Shown in pieces: positions 46,538-55,102 of a DNA stretch of 64,000 nt. Position numbers and translations under genes: made by a program. The notes beneath the pieces are model-generated. The model was given only the letters and a program-made list of their open reading frames with translations, searched no databases and had not been told where the DNA came from. The DNA is from Dyella telluris (GTDB taxonomy: Bacteria; Pseudomonadota; Gammaproteobacteria; Xanthomonadales; Rhodanobacteraceae): assembly GCF_014297575.1 (NCBI RefSeq), contig NZ_CP060412.1, positions 1,798,001 through 1,862,000 on the forward strand. The letters are read 5' to 3'. Numbering within the stretch: the first letter of the stretch is position 1; every line of letters starts with the position of its first letter.

Positions 46538-47119
46538 ATGAATATCCAGGCTCGTAAAACGGCTTTGTACTGCGCGACCCTTGCCGGACTGCTTGTACTC
46601 AGCGCGTGCGGCAAGAACCAGGAATCACCCGGCACACCATCGGCAGCACCGGGGAGCAGCGCTCCCGCACCCGCTGCTCCCGCGCCCACCACCACCGCTC
46701 CGCCGACACCGGCGCCCACCAGCACGGCACCCGCACCGGAGCAGACCACGGGCAAGGCTGCCAGCGTGAAGAGCGGCGGCGAGATCAAGGTGGCCGCCGT
46801 CACCATCGGCAGCCAGGTCGATGCCGGCCATGCGATCAGCAGGGAACAGCGCCAGTTTGCACCGGAAGACAAATCCATCTACGCCAGCGTCGCCACCACC
46901 GGCACCAGCGACAACGCCACGCTCAATGCGAAGTGGAGCTACATCGAAGGGCAGGACGAGACCTTCAGCAGCACCACCGAGTCCATTGCCACCGATGGCC
47001 CCGCCGTGACCACATTCAAGGTGCAGAATCCCAACGCGTGGCCCAAGGGCAAGTACAAGGTGATCATTTCGCTCAACGGCAAGCAGGTGGCCTCGGAAGG
47101 CTTCGAGGTACGCGGCTGA
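46538..47119 (+). CDS. lipoprotein, unknown function
   Basis: A 193-residue protein with a lipobox (LAGLLVLSAC, Cys at about 24). A ~50-residue Pro/Ala/Thr/Ser linker follows, then a beta-rich globular domain (about 80-193, WSYIEGQDETF, PNAWPKGKYKVIISLNGKQV) that looks immunoglobulin-like. The domain resembles those predicted to bind at the cell surface, but I do not recognise a family. Ends with a strong bidirectional terminator. Confidence 0.8.
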   Translation: MNIQARKTALYCATLAGLLVLSACGKNQESPGTPSAAPGSSAPAPAAPAPTTTAPPTPAPTSTAPAPEQTTGKAASVKSGGEIKVAAVTIGSQVDAGHAISREQRQFAPEDKSIYASVATTGTSDNATLNAKWSYIEGQDETFSSTTESIATDGPAVTTFKVQNPNAWPKGKYKVIISLNGKQVASEGFEVRG

Positions 47120-47140
47120 TCGTTCCCGCGACAGCGAATG

Positions 47141-47166
47141 AAAAAGGCGCCCGCAGGCGCCTTTTT
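47141..47166. terminator. bidirectional intrinsic terminator
   Basis: AAAAA-GGCGCC-CGCA-GGCGCC-TTTTT. It serves both the lipoprotein gene (plus) and the HdeD-like gene (minus). Confidence 0.9.
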
Positions 47167-47200
47167 CATTTCAGGGCGATGCACCGCCCGGGTGCGCCTG

Positions 47201-47752
47201 TTACAGCGCCCGCTTGAAGCGATGCATGCGCACGCCGGCAATGACCTGCAGGATGCCGTAGACCAGCGCGGCTACGCCGATCCAGATCGCCACGGTCAGC
47301 AGGCCCGCCACCGGGTAGGCCACCAGCAGCCCGCCGAGCACAATGGCGAGCACGCCGCTCAAGGCGATCATCCATTCGCCCTGGATTTCCTTGCGCACCC
47401 GGAAGGCGAACACGATGCGGTAAACGCCGGCCACGATCAGCCATGCGGCGAGGAAGATCAGCAACACGTTGACCACCGCCAGCGGATGCCAGAGGGCCAG
47501 CAGGCCGAACACGATGGAGGCGAGCGCATACAGCACCAGCCAGCCGCGCGACACCGCCACGTGACGGTTGAACAGGGCGAACAGGCTGATGACGCCCTCG
47601 GCCAGCGCCATGATGCCGAACGCCCAGGTCAGTGCCACTACCGTGCTTCCCGGCCACAGGATCGCGCTGATGCCGAACAGGATGGAGATGACGCCGTAGA
47701 TCACCAGCAGCCAGCCGGTGCGGCTGACGCCACGCTGCAGGAGGGAACTCAT
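47201..47752 (-). CDS. HdeD-family membrane protein
   Basis: A 183-residue membrane protein with six hydrophobic helices in three similar pairs, the arrangement of the HdeD family (acid resistance in E. coli). Characteristic motifs are GWLLVIYGVISILFGISAI and LSGVLAIVLGGLLV. The ATG at 47752 has an AAGGAG site. It is divergent from the CsbD-like gene, so both stress-related genes share a control region. Confidence 0.87.
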   Translation of the reverse strand: MSSLLQRGVSRTGWLLVIYGVISILFGISAILWPGSTVVALTWAFGIMALAEGVISLFALFNRHVAVSRGWLVLYALASIVFGLLALWHPLAVVNVLLIFLAAWLIVAGVYRIVFAFRVRKEIQGEWMIALSGVLAIVLGGLLVAYPVAGLLTVAIWIGVAALVYGILQVIAGVRMHRFKRAL

Positions 47753-48008
47753 GGTCGCGATACTCCTTGGATGTTGATAGACGAACCGGTGCGGCTCGCA
47801 GCCTCGCGAGTAGACACCATTGGCTCGAACCGGCCACTGGGCTGGCTCCCCTTCGTCGCGCGCGGCGCCGAGACGCCATCGACGCATCTTCCATGTCGAC
47901 GCGGCGCGAAAGTGGTCTCAGTCAAGGACATACAGGCATGAACCCACCCGACCTGCCGCAACACCCAGGGCACGCGTGCTTAACCTACAGGCTGATCGAA
48001 TCGCTCCC

Positions 48009-48024
48009 TGCAATGCGCATTGCA
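48009..48024. promoter_or_regulatory. perfect 16-bp palindrome upstream of the CsbD-like gene
   Basis: TGCAATGCGCATTGCA, perfectly self-complementary, ends 28 bases before the ATG. It could be an operator or a hairpin in the 5' leader. It is unique in the window, unlike the REP-like elements. The rest of the 300-base gap between the HdeD-like and CsbD-like genes shows nothing else. Confidence 0.55.
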
Positions 48025-48052
48025 TCCACCCGACACCCAATGAGGATCAGTC

Positions 48053-48259
48053 ATGAATCAAGACACCATCCAGGGGAATTGGAAGCAACTCAGCGGCCAG
48101 ATCAAACAGCACTGGGGCAAGCTCACCGATGACGACCTCAAGGTCGCCGAGGGCAACGCCGAGTACCTGTCAGGCAAGCTGCAGGAGCGTTATGGCATTG
48201 CGCGCGACGAGGCCATGAAGCAGGTCAAGGCCTTCGAGAAAGAGATCCGCCACCACTGA
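48053..48259 (+). CDS. CsbD-family stress protein
   Basis: A 68-residue hydrophilic protein matching the CsbD family: [19 protein letters not shown] at the start and [14 protein letters not shown] in the middle. These proteins accumulate in general stress and stationary phase; their molecular role is unresolved. The AGGATC site precedes the ATG, and a strong hairpin follows the stop. Confidence 0.93.
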   Translation: MNQDTIQGNWKQLSGQIKQHWGKLTDDDLKVAEGNAEYLSGKLQERYGIARDEAMKQVKAFEKEIRHH

Positions 48260-48275
48260 TCGACCCATGACCATG

Positions 48276-48306
48276 GCGCGCCCGTTCCACCGGACGGGCG
48301 CGCTTT
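48276..48306. terminator. terminator after the CsbD-like gene
   Basis: GCGCGCCCGT ... ACGGGCGCGC with an 8-base loop, followed by TTT on the plus strand. The 10-bp GC-rich stem is strong; the T tract is short. Confidence 0.75.
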
Positions 48307-48326
48307 CGATACCTGCGCCGGGCCCA

Positions 48327-48662
48327 TCACTCTTGCGCGCAATAGAGTTCGAACAGTCGCTGCATCAGGGCATGCACGCGATCGTCGCTGATCGCGTAGT
48401 AGATCGACTGTCCCTCGCGGCGCCCGGACACCAGCCCGTCGCGACGAAGCAGTGACAGGTGCTGCGACACCACGCTCTGCGCCAGCCCCAGCGCCTCGGC
48501 CAGGCCGCCGACCGAACGTTCGCCATCGAGCAATTGGCACACCAGCATCAACCGGTTGCTGCTGCCCAGCGCCTTGAGCACGCTCACGGCTTCGTCGGCA
48601 TGGCGTTGCATGGCTTCCAGGCTGACCGCGGTTTTGCCGGATGTTCTGCGTCGCGTCGCCAT
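48327..48662 (-). CDS. bigR: BigR-type ArsR-family repressor, persulfide-responsive
   Basis: A 111-residue ArsR-family repressor. The two sensor cysteines of Xylella BigR (C42 and C108 there) are at identical positions: C42 in LMLVCQLLDGE and C108 in ELYCAQE; the ends of the two proteins are alike. Formation of a tri/disulfide link between these cysteines releases DNA. It lies at the end of a four-gene operon and its start overlaps the dioxygenase gene stop by one base. The operator is at 50401. Confidence 0.92.
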   Translation of the reverse strand: MATRRRTSGKTAVSLEAMQRHADEAVSVLKALGSSNRLMLVCQLLDGERSVGGLAEALGLAQSVVSQHLSLLRRDGLVSGRREGQSIYYAISDDRVHALMQRLFELYCAQE

Positions 48663-49528
48663 TACATGGTGTCGAGCGGGATCTTGAGGTACGCCGTGCC
48701 GTTGTCTTCCGCCGGAGGGAACCTGCCTCCGCGCATGTTCACCTGCACGGACGGCAGCAGCAGGCGCGGCATGGACAGCGTGGCGTCGCGGGTGTTGCGC
48801 ATCTGCACGAAATCCTCCTCGCCCTTGCCTTCACCCACATGGATGTTGGAACGCCGCTCGTCGCCCACCGTGGTTTCGTGGGTGAACTGGTCACGGCCCG
48901 GCGCCTTGTAATCGTGGCACAGGAACACGCGCGTCTCGTCCGGCAAGGCAAAGATGCGCTGGATGGAGCGATACAGCGTGCGCGCATCGCCACCGGGGAA
49001 ATCGCAGCGCGCCGTGCCGTAGTCGGGCATGAACAAGGTATCGCCGACAAAGGCCGCATCGCCGATGAAATGCGTCATGCAGGCCGGCGTATGCCCAGGG
49101 GTATGCATGGCCACGGCGTCGATGCTGCCCAGTCGATAGCGCTCGCCATCCTGGAACAGGTGATCGAACTGGCTGCCGTCGCGCCGGAACTCGCTGCCCG
49201 CGTTGAAGACCTCGCCGAAGGTCTCCTGCACTTCGCGGATGTGCTCACCGATGGCGAGCTTGCCGCCCAGCACCGACTGCACGTAGGGAGCGGCAGACAG
49301 GTGATCGGCGTGCACATGCGTGTCGATCACCCATTCCACGTCCAGTCCCTGTGCCTTCACGAAGTCGATCAGCGCGTTGGCCGAATCGCGCCGCGTGCGG
49401 CCCGACACCGGATCGAAGTCGAGCACGCTGTCGATCACCGCCGCCTTGCGCGTGGCCGGATCCCATGCGACGTAACTGAAGGTATTGGTGGCCTCGTCGA
49501 AGAAGGCCTTTACGTCAGGTCGTTGCAC
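48662..49528 (-). CDS. blh: persulfide dioxygenase (Blh/ETHE1-like metallo-beta-lactamase fold)
   Basis: A 288-residue protein of the metallo-beta-lactamase superfamily. The metal motif THVHADH, TPGHTPACM, GDTLFMPDYG and CHDYKAP match persulfide dioxygenases that oxidise glutathione persulfide to sulfite. In Xylella and related bacteria the same gene (blh) is in the bigR operon for sulfide detoxification. It overlaps the upstream transporter gene by 14 bases and the bigR gene by one. Confidence 0.92.
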   Translation of the reverse strand: MQRPDVKAFFDEATNTFSYVAWDPATRKAAVIDSVLDFDPVSGRTRRDSANALIDFVKAQGLDVEWVIDTHVHADHLSAAPYVQSVLGGKLAIGEHIREVQETFGEVFNAGSEFRRDGSQFDHLFQDGERYRLGSIDAVAMHTPGHTPACMTHFIGDAAFVGDTLFMPDYGTARCDFPGGDARTLYRSIQRIFALPDETRVFLCHDYKAPGRDQFTHETTVGDERRSNIHVGEGKGEEDFVQMRNTRDATLSMPRLLLPSVQVNMRGGRFPPAEDNGTAYLKIPLDTM

Positions 49529-49970
49529 GGTGGCTGCCTCGCGTCGAAGAACCCTGATTGGAACGCATCGGCCAGCGCGATGCCAGCCACCAGCCCAGCA
49601 CCATCATGGCGACCAGCAGCCAGACGGAAGCCACGCCACCGGCGAGCGAGGCCAGTGCAGGCCCCGGGCAGTAGCCGGCAATGCCCCAGCCGATGCCGAA
49701 CAGCGCTGCGCCTATCAACAGGCGCGCGTCGATGTGTTGCAGCGTTGGCACATCGAACGATGCCTCGTAGCGTGGCTTGCGCGCGCGCCACACCAGGCGG
49801 TAACCGATGGCGGTAACGGGCACCGCGCCCGCCATGACGAACAGCAGGCGCGGATCCCACGCGCCGCCCACGTCGAGGAAGCCAAGCACCACGGCCGGAT
49901 GCGTCATCCCGGCGATGCCCAGTCCGACACCAAACAACAGCCCAGCGATCAAGGCCATCAGCGCTTTCAT
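49515..49970 (-). CDS. YeeE/YedE-type (PmpB-like) membrane transporter half
   Basis: A 151-residue membrane protein with four or five helices. The YeeE/YedE signature with a conserved Cys is present in GIGWGIAGYCPGPALASL. Such proteins transport thiosulfate or sulfur compounds; the full-length form has two such halves, here encoded as two adjacent genes. The ATG at 49970 overlaps the other half by four bases. A frame extending to 50162 is antisense-like and rejected. Confidence 0.9.
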   Translation of the reverse strand: MKALMALIAGLLFGVGLGIAGMTHPAVVLGFLDVGGAWDPRLLFVMAGAVPVTAIGYRLVWRARKPRYEASFDVPTLQHIDARLLIGAALFGIGWGIAGYCPGPALASLAGGVASVWLLVAMMVLGWWLASRWPMRSNQGSSTRGSHRATT

Positions 49971-50392
49971 GCCGGCAACCCTCCCAGCCAGTGGCGAACC
50001 ACGGCTACCGTCAGCATGCCCAGCACCATGAAAACGGCGGTCGCAGCGATGGAGCGCGACGACAGGCGCGCGATGCCGCACACGCCATGACCGCTGGTGC
50101 AACCGCTGCCCAGCCGCGTACCGAAACCCACCAGCAGACCGGCCAGTGCCATCCACGGCCACGCCACCTGCGGCGCGCCCAGACCGTTGTCACCGCGCAC
50201 AAGCCACAGGCACAGCGGCGACATCACCAACCCGGCGACGAACGCAGCACGCCATGGCCAGTCACCCGCGCCTCGCAGCAGGCTGCTGGCAATGCCGCTG
50301 ATGCCGGCGATGCGGCCGAGCATCGCCATCAGCCACACCGCGGCCAGGCCGATCAGGATTCCGCCGAGCAGCGAAAGCAGCCAGGGATGCAT
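49967..50392 (-). CDS. YeeE/YedE-type (PmpA-like) membrane transporter half
   Basis: A 141-residue membrane protein; the second YeeE/YedE half has the two-cysteine signature GSGCTSGHGVCGIARLS. It is the first gene of the bigR operon. The ATG at 50392 has AGGTGC upstream, directly next to the AT-rich operator. With its partner it probably moves sulfide-related species across the inner membrane (family-based). Confidence 0.9.
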   Translation of the reverse strand: MHPWLLSLLGGILIGLAAVWLMAMLGRIAGISGIASSLLRGAGDWPWRAAFVAGLVMSPLCLWLVRGDNGLGAPQVAWPWMALAGLLVGFGTRLGSGCTSGHGVCGIARLSSRSIAATAVFMVLGMLTVAVVRHWLGGLPA

Positions 50393-50400
50393 AAAGCACC

Positions 50401-50435
50401 TATATATTCATATATTCGATATTGCTAATATATTG
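50401..50435. promoter_or_regulatory. AT-rich BigR operator
   Basis: A 35-base AT-rich island in otherwise GC-rich DNA, just before the ribosome site of the operon. It contains an inverted repeat ATATATT-N10-AATATAT (50410-50433) plus an adjoining TATATATTCATATATT. BigR boxes of Xylella are TA-rich palindromes in the same position, so binding by the BigR protein encoded here is expected. It likely overlaps the -10 region. Confidence 0.82.
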
Positions 50436-50524
50436 CCCGCCGTGGCCTCACGCAAGGCAGGGACCGTCGCAGGAATGGCCATTCCACTCTACCCGGGCCC
50501 AGGACGACGCGCCGTCAAGAACGG

Positions 50525-52231
50525 CTAGAACGATTGCCTCAGGGTGAACCAGGTCTGCGGCGAACTGCCCGGCTCACGGCGGCCGGTGGGCACGGCATAA
50601 CTCAGCCGCGCGCTGAAACCTCTGCGCTGCCAGCCCAGGCCGACGCCCGCACCCTGCAGCTCCATGCGGGTTGCGGTGGCCTCGCCCTTGGCGCGCAGCT
50701 GGCCCTTGCCGACGTCATAGAACGCCTCCATGGAGAAACCCGGCAGGCCGCGCGGCAAGTACGACATGCCCAGTGACGCCACGCCGCCGCTGTCCACCGA
50801 AGGCGCATTCTGGTTATAGGCCCGCACCGCGCCGGGGCCGCCGAGCGACATGCGCTCCGAGCCGTCCAGCGCCCGGCTGGCCCACTGGCCTTGCAGCTGT
50901 GCGGTGGCCACGAGCCGTGCACCCAGCCATTTCGACGCGCCGCCCGATGCCTCGAGCTTGGCGAAGTCCTGTGCGTGGGTTTCCTTCGCGGTGTAGCCCA
51001 TGGAACGGTCGATGTCGTCGGCGTCCATGCGTCCGGCGCCTACGCCCAGGTTGTAGTTCAGCGCCATGTTGAGCTTCGAGAGTGCGCGCGAGGCATCGCC
51101 GCTCACGCGCGCCGAGACCACATCGCCCTCGCGCCGGCTTTCCAGCAGATCGCCGAAGCGCAGGTCATCCAGCTGCTTGTGCTCGACCGACAGCGACAGA
51201 TCCATGTCGGCGCCCGGCTTGCGCAGCAGCGGCCGCGACGCGTAGACGCTGGTAACGCGGGCATGGCCCTTGCCCAGGCCATCGAAAATGCCGCCGAGCC
51301 GGTAACCCACTTCCGAGTACGCGGCACCCACGCGCAGGCCGTTGCCACCCACGGCGCTGTCGTACGACAGGCGACCCACGCGCGTCTCACCGCCCTGTTG
51401 ATCGCGGGGCTGCAGGAAGGTTGGCGTGCCGATGGCAAGCAGTTCCAGCCGGTCGCCATGGCCGAACACGTTGTTGATGCCGGCCTGCACACCGATGCGC
51501 TGCACACCGGAATTCTGCGAGCCCGCGTTATCCGCCATGACCAAGGCGTCCATGCCCGCGCCGCGCACCACATGCACCGTGACCAGGCTTCCGCCCTCCT
51601 CCTCGCCTTCGGAAAGCGAGGCATGCACCGCGCCCACCCCGGGCAGCTTGCGCACCAGCGCCATGCCCTGCTCGATATCCGGCAGGGAGCGGCTGTGACG
51701 GGCGAAGATGCGGTCCAGCAGGCTGTCGCTGATCGGCGACGCGTTGTCGATGCGCACGCGCTCGATGCGGCCACGCAGCAGCGTGAAGCGCACCACGCCA
51801 TCGGCGACTTCCTGTGGCGGCAGCGACACACTCACCGGATTGCCGCTGAGCCGGTACAGCGCAAGGCTGATGACGCCGCGCAAGGCCTTGAGCTGCGACA
51901 GCGTGACCTCGGTTCCGCGCAGGGGCGCCACCAGGGCTTCGGTCTGCGCGCGCTCCGCGGGAGACAACTCGCCCTCGATCTGGATGTCCTTGATGGGGAA
52001 CGCCAGCTCTTGGGTTGCCGCCACCGCCGGCGCGGGTGCCTGGAACGGATCATCCGCACTCGCGGCACGGTTCTGCGGTGCCACGGGCTGGGTGAGTTCC
52101 GGGTTCTGGCGCAGCAGGCTGCCCGAGGTGGTGAATTCGTCGGCGCGTGCATGGCCGGACAAGGCCAGCAACACCGAAGCATAGAGATAACCGGAGCGAT
52201 GACGTCCGGTGGGAATACGGCAGATGAACAT
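50525..52231 (-). CDS. two-partner secretion outer-membrane transporter (TpsB, ShlB/FhaC family)
   Basis: A 568-residue protein from the ATG at 52231. A signal peptide (about 30 residues, VLLALSGHARAD) leads to two POTRA domains (about 70-215, with FPIKDIQIEGE and VRFTLLRGRIERVRI) and a 16-strand barrel with the conserved VRAYNQN motif of loop L6. It exports the partner encoded immediately upstream. The start is uncertain, with no clear ribosome site, and an ATG at 52330 is possible. Confidence 0.85.
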   Translation of the reverse strand: MFICRIPTGRHRSGYLYASVLLALSGHARADEFTTSGSLLRQNPELTQPVAPQNRAASADDPFQAPAPAVAATQELAFPIKDIQIEGELSPAERAQTEALVAPLRGTEVTLSQLKALRGVISLALYRLSGNPVSVSLPPQEVADGVVRFTLLRGRIERVRIDNASPISDSLLDRIFARHSRSLPDIEQGMALVRKLPGVGAVHASLSEGEEEGGSLVTVHVVRGAGMDALVMADNAGSQNSGVQRIGVQAGINNVFGHGDRLELLAIGTPTFLQPRDQQGGETRVGRLSYDSAVGGNGLRVGAAYSEVGYRLGGIFDGLGKGHARVTSVYASRPLLRKPGADMDLSLSVEHKQLDDLRFGDLLESRREGDVVSARVSGDASRALSKLNMALNYNLGVGAGRMDADDIDRSMGYTAKETHAQDFAKLEASGGASKWLGARLVATAQLQGQWASRALDGSERMSLGGPGAVRAYNQNAPSVDSGGVASLGMSYLPRGLPGFSMEAFYDVGKGQLRAKGEATATRMELQGAGVGLGWQRRGFSARLSYAVPTGRREPGSSPQTWFTLRQSF

Positions 52232-52475
52232 GGAGGTGAACCATCGGGCGCGCCCTGGGCGCGCGTCTGCAAACGTGCAGCGCGACGACGTGGAGCGGGC
52301 GATCACACAGCCAGCGCTTCCGTGATGCATCGTCCACGCGCGTGAACGAAGCGCCTGTCATGAAAAAGCGTTGCGGAGGCACTGGTCCCCCGCAACGCCA
52401 CAAGGCAAGGCCGCCACTTGCCGGTCAACCCGATGCGCTTGCGCGCAACGTTGCCGGCCGGTGGGGCCCGCTCGA

Positions 52476-54485
52476 TCAACCGCGGTAGTACGGCGGGTAG
52501 TCACCGGTCCAACGACCGTCACGCTGCAGGTACAGCATCATGCCGTGGTCGTCGATGGTGAACACATAGCCGTCCGGCGTGGTGTAGGTCGGCTTGCCCT
52601 GCGTGCTGGCCTGCGCATCGGCCTTGGCGCGAGCCTCGGCGTCGGCACGGGCCTGGGCATCCGCCTGGGCGCGAGCCTGGGCGTCGGCCTGGGCACGGGC
52701 ATCGGCCTCTGCCTGCGCGCGGGCCTGCGCTTCCGCCTGGGCACGTGCCTGCGCTTCGGCCTGCGCGCGAGCGTCGGCGTCGGACTGGCTGTCGGTGGTG
52801 CCGCCGATGATGTGCTTCTCCACCTGCGGCGCGCTCAGCGTGCCGCCCACCGTGACAGAGCGACCGGCGATGTCGATGCGCTGACCGGCCTTCACGTTGC
52901 CCACTGTCACGGCGTCATTGGCGCTGATGGCGGCCATGCCGGCTGCGGTGGTGTTGGACGACGCGGCCTGCGTCACCCGCGAACCGGAAACGAAGGCGTT
53001 GCCCCGGGTGCTGGTGATGTCGCCGTTCTGGGTAACGATGGAGTCCTGCGATTTCCCGCTGCAACCGTAGCCGTTGTTCGAGCAGACGTAGTCGGTGTGC
53101 TGGATGCCGCTGACCCGCACGTCACCCTCGGCCTCGAGCTTGCCGTTGAGCTGGAGGTTCTCGGCGGCCACGTCGACGGAACGACCCTTGACGTTGGCAA
53201 TCGTGCTCACCGGGCTGGCCGTGTTGTAGACGGCGCCTTCGTTGACGTACTTCGACTCGCGCTCGGCGCGGATGGTCACCTGCTGGTCGGCGCTGGTAGT
53301 CACGCCCTTGGCCTGGTTGATCGCACCGGCCACCAGCGTGGCATTGCCGTACTTGCTGGTGACGTCGGCCGTCTGGTTCAGCTGCCCGGCGTTGACGAAG
53401 AGATCGCCGCTGGCCACCACGGGGGCGTTCACGCTGACATGGTTGCCGCGAACGGAGGCCGCGCGCTCCGCGGTGATGCCGCCCTTCAGGGCAACGTCGC
53501 CGGCATCGGCATCCACCATCACCTGGCCGGTACTCGCCTTCAGCTGCGCGCCGTTCTCCACGGTGACGTTGCCGCCCTTGGCGGCGCTGCCCGGCATGAC
53601 GCGTGCGGTGGACAGGTTGATATCGCCATTGGAGGTCAGCTTGCCGCCCGCGCTGACGCTGCCGTCTTGCGTGGCGCCGAGCACGATGGTGGCCTGCGGG
53701 CCCCAGTTGGCCTGGTTGGCTTCGATGGTGCCGGTGTTGCGCACCACGGTGTTCAGCGCATTGCCGGTGGCGGCGGCAGTGAGCGACACGGTGCCGCCCT
53801 TGGACACGATCACGCCGCCGTTGTCGGCCAGCGCGTTCACCGCAGCCTTGTTCAGCGTGACGTTGACGTCGGAGTTGTCCATGGACAGCGACACGTTGTC
53901 CGCAGCGGCCAGCGCCACGCCGGTGGCGTTGATCTGGCCCTTGTTCACGGCCTGCGCGCCCACCAGGGCCACGCCGTTGCGGGCGTTGATGGTGCCGGCA
54001 TTGTTCACCGCGCCCTGCTTGCCATCACCCGACAGCTGCACGCGCTGGCCCGGACGGGCATTCATGAAATCCCCGTCGCTGATGTTGAGGGTGGAGGCCA
54101 CCAGGCTGTCCACGTTCACCTGCGCGCCGGAACCGAACATCACGCCGTTCGGGTTCACCACGAACACGCGGCCATTGGCGTTGAGGGCACCGTTGATCTG
54201 CGTGGCGGTAGCGGAACCGGTGACGCGGTTGAGGATGGCCGACTGCGCGTTAGGCTGCTGGATATCCACCGACTGGCCGCTGGCGATATCGAAGTTCTTC
54301 CAGTTGACGATCATCTTGTCGCTGTTCTGCGAGATGGTCGTCCTGGCGCCGCTGGTATTGATCGAGCCGTTGCCCGCGGCGATCTGGCCCGAATCGAGCG
54401 CCCATGCACTGCCGGCGCAGCCCATGGCCCATGCCAGCACGGCCGGCTTCATGGCACGAAGTGCCGCGGATCCCTTGTTGTTCAT
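52476..54485 (-). CDS. two-partner secretion exoprotein (TpsA, filamentous haemagglutinin-like)
   Basis: A 669-residue protein. A signal peptide ends at GSAWA (about residue 29). The TPS domain follows, with NGSINTSGARTTISQNSDKM, NPNGVMFGSGAQV and WKNFDI; a beta-helix of about 400 residues comes next. An Ala/Gln-rich octad repeat (569-626) and a short aromatic tail (GYVFTIDDHGMM, GDYPPYYRG) end the protein. It is short for a haemagglutinin and lacks a toxin domain. Transcribed before tpsB with a 244-base gap. Confidence 0.88.
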   Translation of the reverse strand: MNNKGSAALRAMKPAVLAWAMGCAGSAWALDSGQIAAGNGSINTSGARTTISQNSDKMIVNWKNFDIASGQSVDIQQPNAQSAILNRVTGSATATQINGALNANGRVFVVNPNGVMFGSGAQVNVDSLVASTLNISDGDFMNARPGQRVQLSGDGKQGAVNNAGTINARNGVALVGAQAVNKGQINATGVALAAADNVSLSMDNSDVNVTLNKAAVNALADNGGVIVSKGGTVSLTAAATGNALNTVVRNTGTIEANQANWGPQATIVLGATQDGSVSAGGKLTSNGDINLSTARVMPGSAAKGGNVTVENGAQLKASTGQVMVDADAGDVALKGGITAERAASVRGNHVSVNAPVVASGDLFVNAGQLNQTADVTSKYGNATLVAGAINQAKGVTTSADQQVTIRAERESKYVNEGAVYNTASPVSTIANVKGRSVDVAAENLQLNGKLEAEGDVRVSGIQHTDYVCSNNGYGCSGKSQDSIVTQNGDITSTRGNAFVSGSRVTQAASSNTTAAGMAAISANDAVTVGNVKAGQRIDIAGRSVTVGGTLSAPQVEKHIIGGTTDSQSDADARAQAEAQARAQAEAQARAQAEADARAQADAQARAQADAQARADAEARAKADAQASTQGKPTYTTPDGYVFTIDDHGMMLYLQRDGRWTGDYPPYYRG
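52608..52781 (-). repeat. 24-bp tandem repeat encoding Ala-rich octads in TpsA
   Basis: Residues 569-626 of the exoprotein repeat the octad ARAQAEAQ or ARAQADAQ seven times (one unit shortened to six). Near-exact copies on the DNA level make this a length-variable site. The segment should be alpha-helical or a coiled coil, unlike the beta-helix before it. Confidence 0.85.
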
Positions 54486-54852
54486 CTGCAATTGCTCCTG
54501 CTTCGACTGCTTCAACCGGGCGCTCGCGATGCGACGCCCAGCACCCATGCCGACCCGTGGAGAACTTCCGCAGGCCGGCAGAACGAAACGGTGGTGATGG
54601 GTTGCATGCGCCGCTGACGACAAGCGCAACCGGGCACGACCGCAAGAATGTGCGCGCACCTTCGTGGATCGGCACGGCATGGGTCGATGAGAAATTGCTG
54701 AGTGTTGGCGCTACCCGACGGGATTCAGAGACATCCCGGCAGCGATGTGCTTGGCCTTCACGATGCGGGAGCCCGGAGCACTTCAGGAGCGTGAGGATGC
54801 GCCGGCTGTACGCGTTGCGTACTCACGCGCCATGGCGCGAGCACTGCGCCAA
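54486..54852. other. upstream region of the two-partner secretion operon, nothing evident
   Basis: This stretch between the tpsA start and the tRNA terminator contains no credible gene on either strand. The promoter of the secretion operon must lie here, but I see no convincing boxes. The minus-strand reading frame that passes through it has no coding character. Confidence 0.4.
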
Positions 54853-54886
54853 AGAAAAAACCCTGCCGGGCAACCGACAGGGTTTC
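54853..54886 (-). terminator. intrinsic terminator of the tRNA gene
   Basis: On the minus strand: AACCCTGTCGG-TTGC-CCGGCAGGGTT followed by a T run. The 11-bp stem starts about 12 bases after the tRNA 3' end, so the tRNA is a single-gene unit. Confidence 0.9.
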
Positions 54887-54896
54887 ATCCAGAACA

Positions 54897-54973
54897 TGGC
54901 GCGCCCGGAGGGATTCGAACCCCCGACCAATGGCTTCGGAAGCCACTACTCTATCCGGCTGAGCTACGGGCGC
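54897..54973 (-). tRNA. tRNA-Arg (anticodon CCG)
   Basis: The 77-base cloverleaf begins GCGCCCGTAGCTCAGC and ends CGGGCGCGCCA with an encoded CCA. The anticodon arm GTGGC-TTCCGAA-GCCAT presents CCG, decoding CGG. The T arm is GGGGGTTCGAATCCCTC. The acceptor stem GCGCCCG/CGGGCGC is fully paired. There is no sign of an integrated element at its 3' end. Confidence 0.97.
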
Positions 54974-55102
54974 ATGAGCGATGCGCGTGGGCGGGACCGG
55001 GGTCCGGCACACGGCGGACGCGCAGTATAACGGAGTTGGCAGGCCCGCGCCGCCCCGGCTCGCGGCCCTGCCCCCGGTGGGAATAGGGCCGCAAACACAG
55101 GA

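Noticed and set aside
52371..54617. 748-residue and 451-residue plus-strand frames opposite tpsA
   Set aside because: They are antisense to a clear TPS exoprotein; their Gly/Val/His- or Pro/Thr-rich composition reflects the high GC of the coding strand. No ribosome site or domain supports them.
54897..54973. tRNA-Arg as an attachment site of an integrated element
   Set aside because: No integrase gene is adjacent and I see no second copy of the tRNA 3' end in the window.
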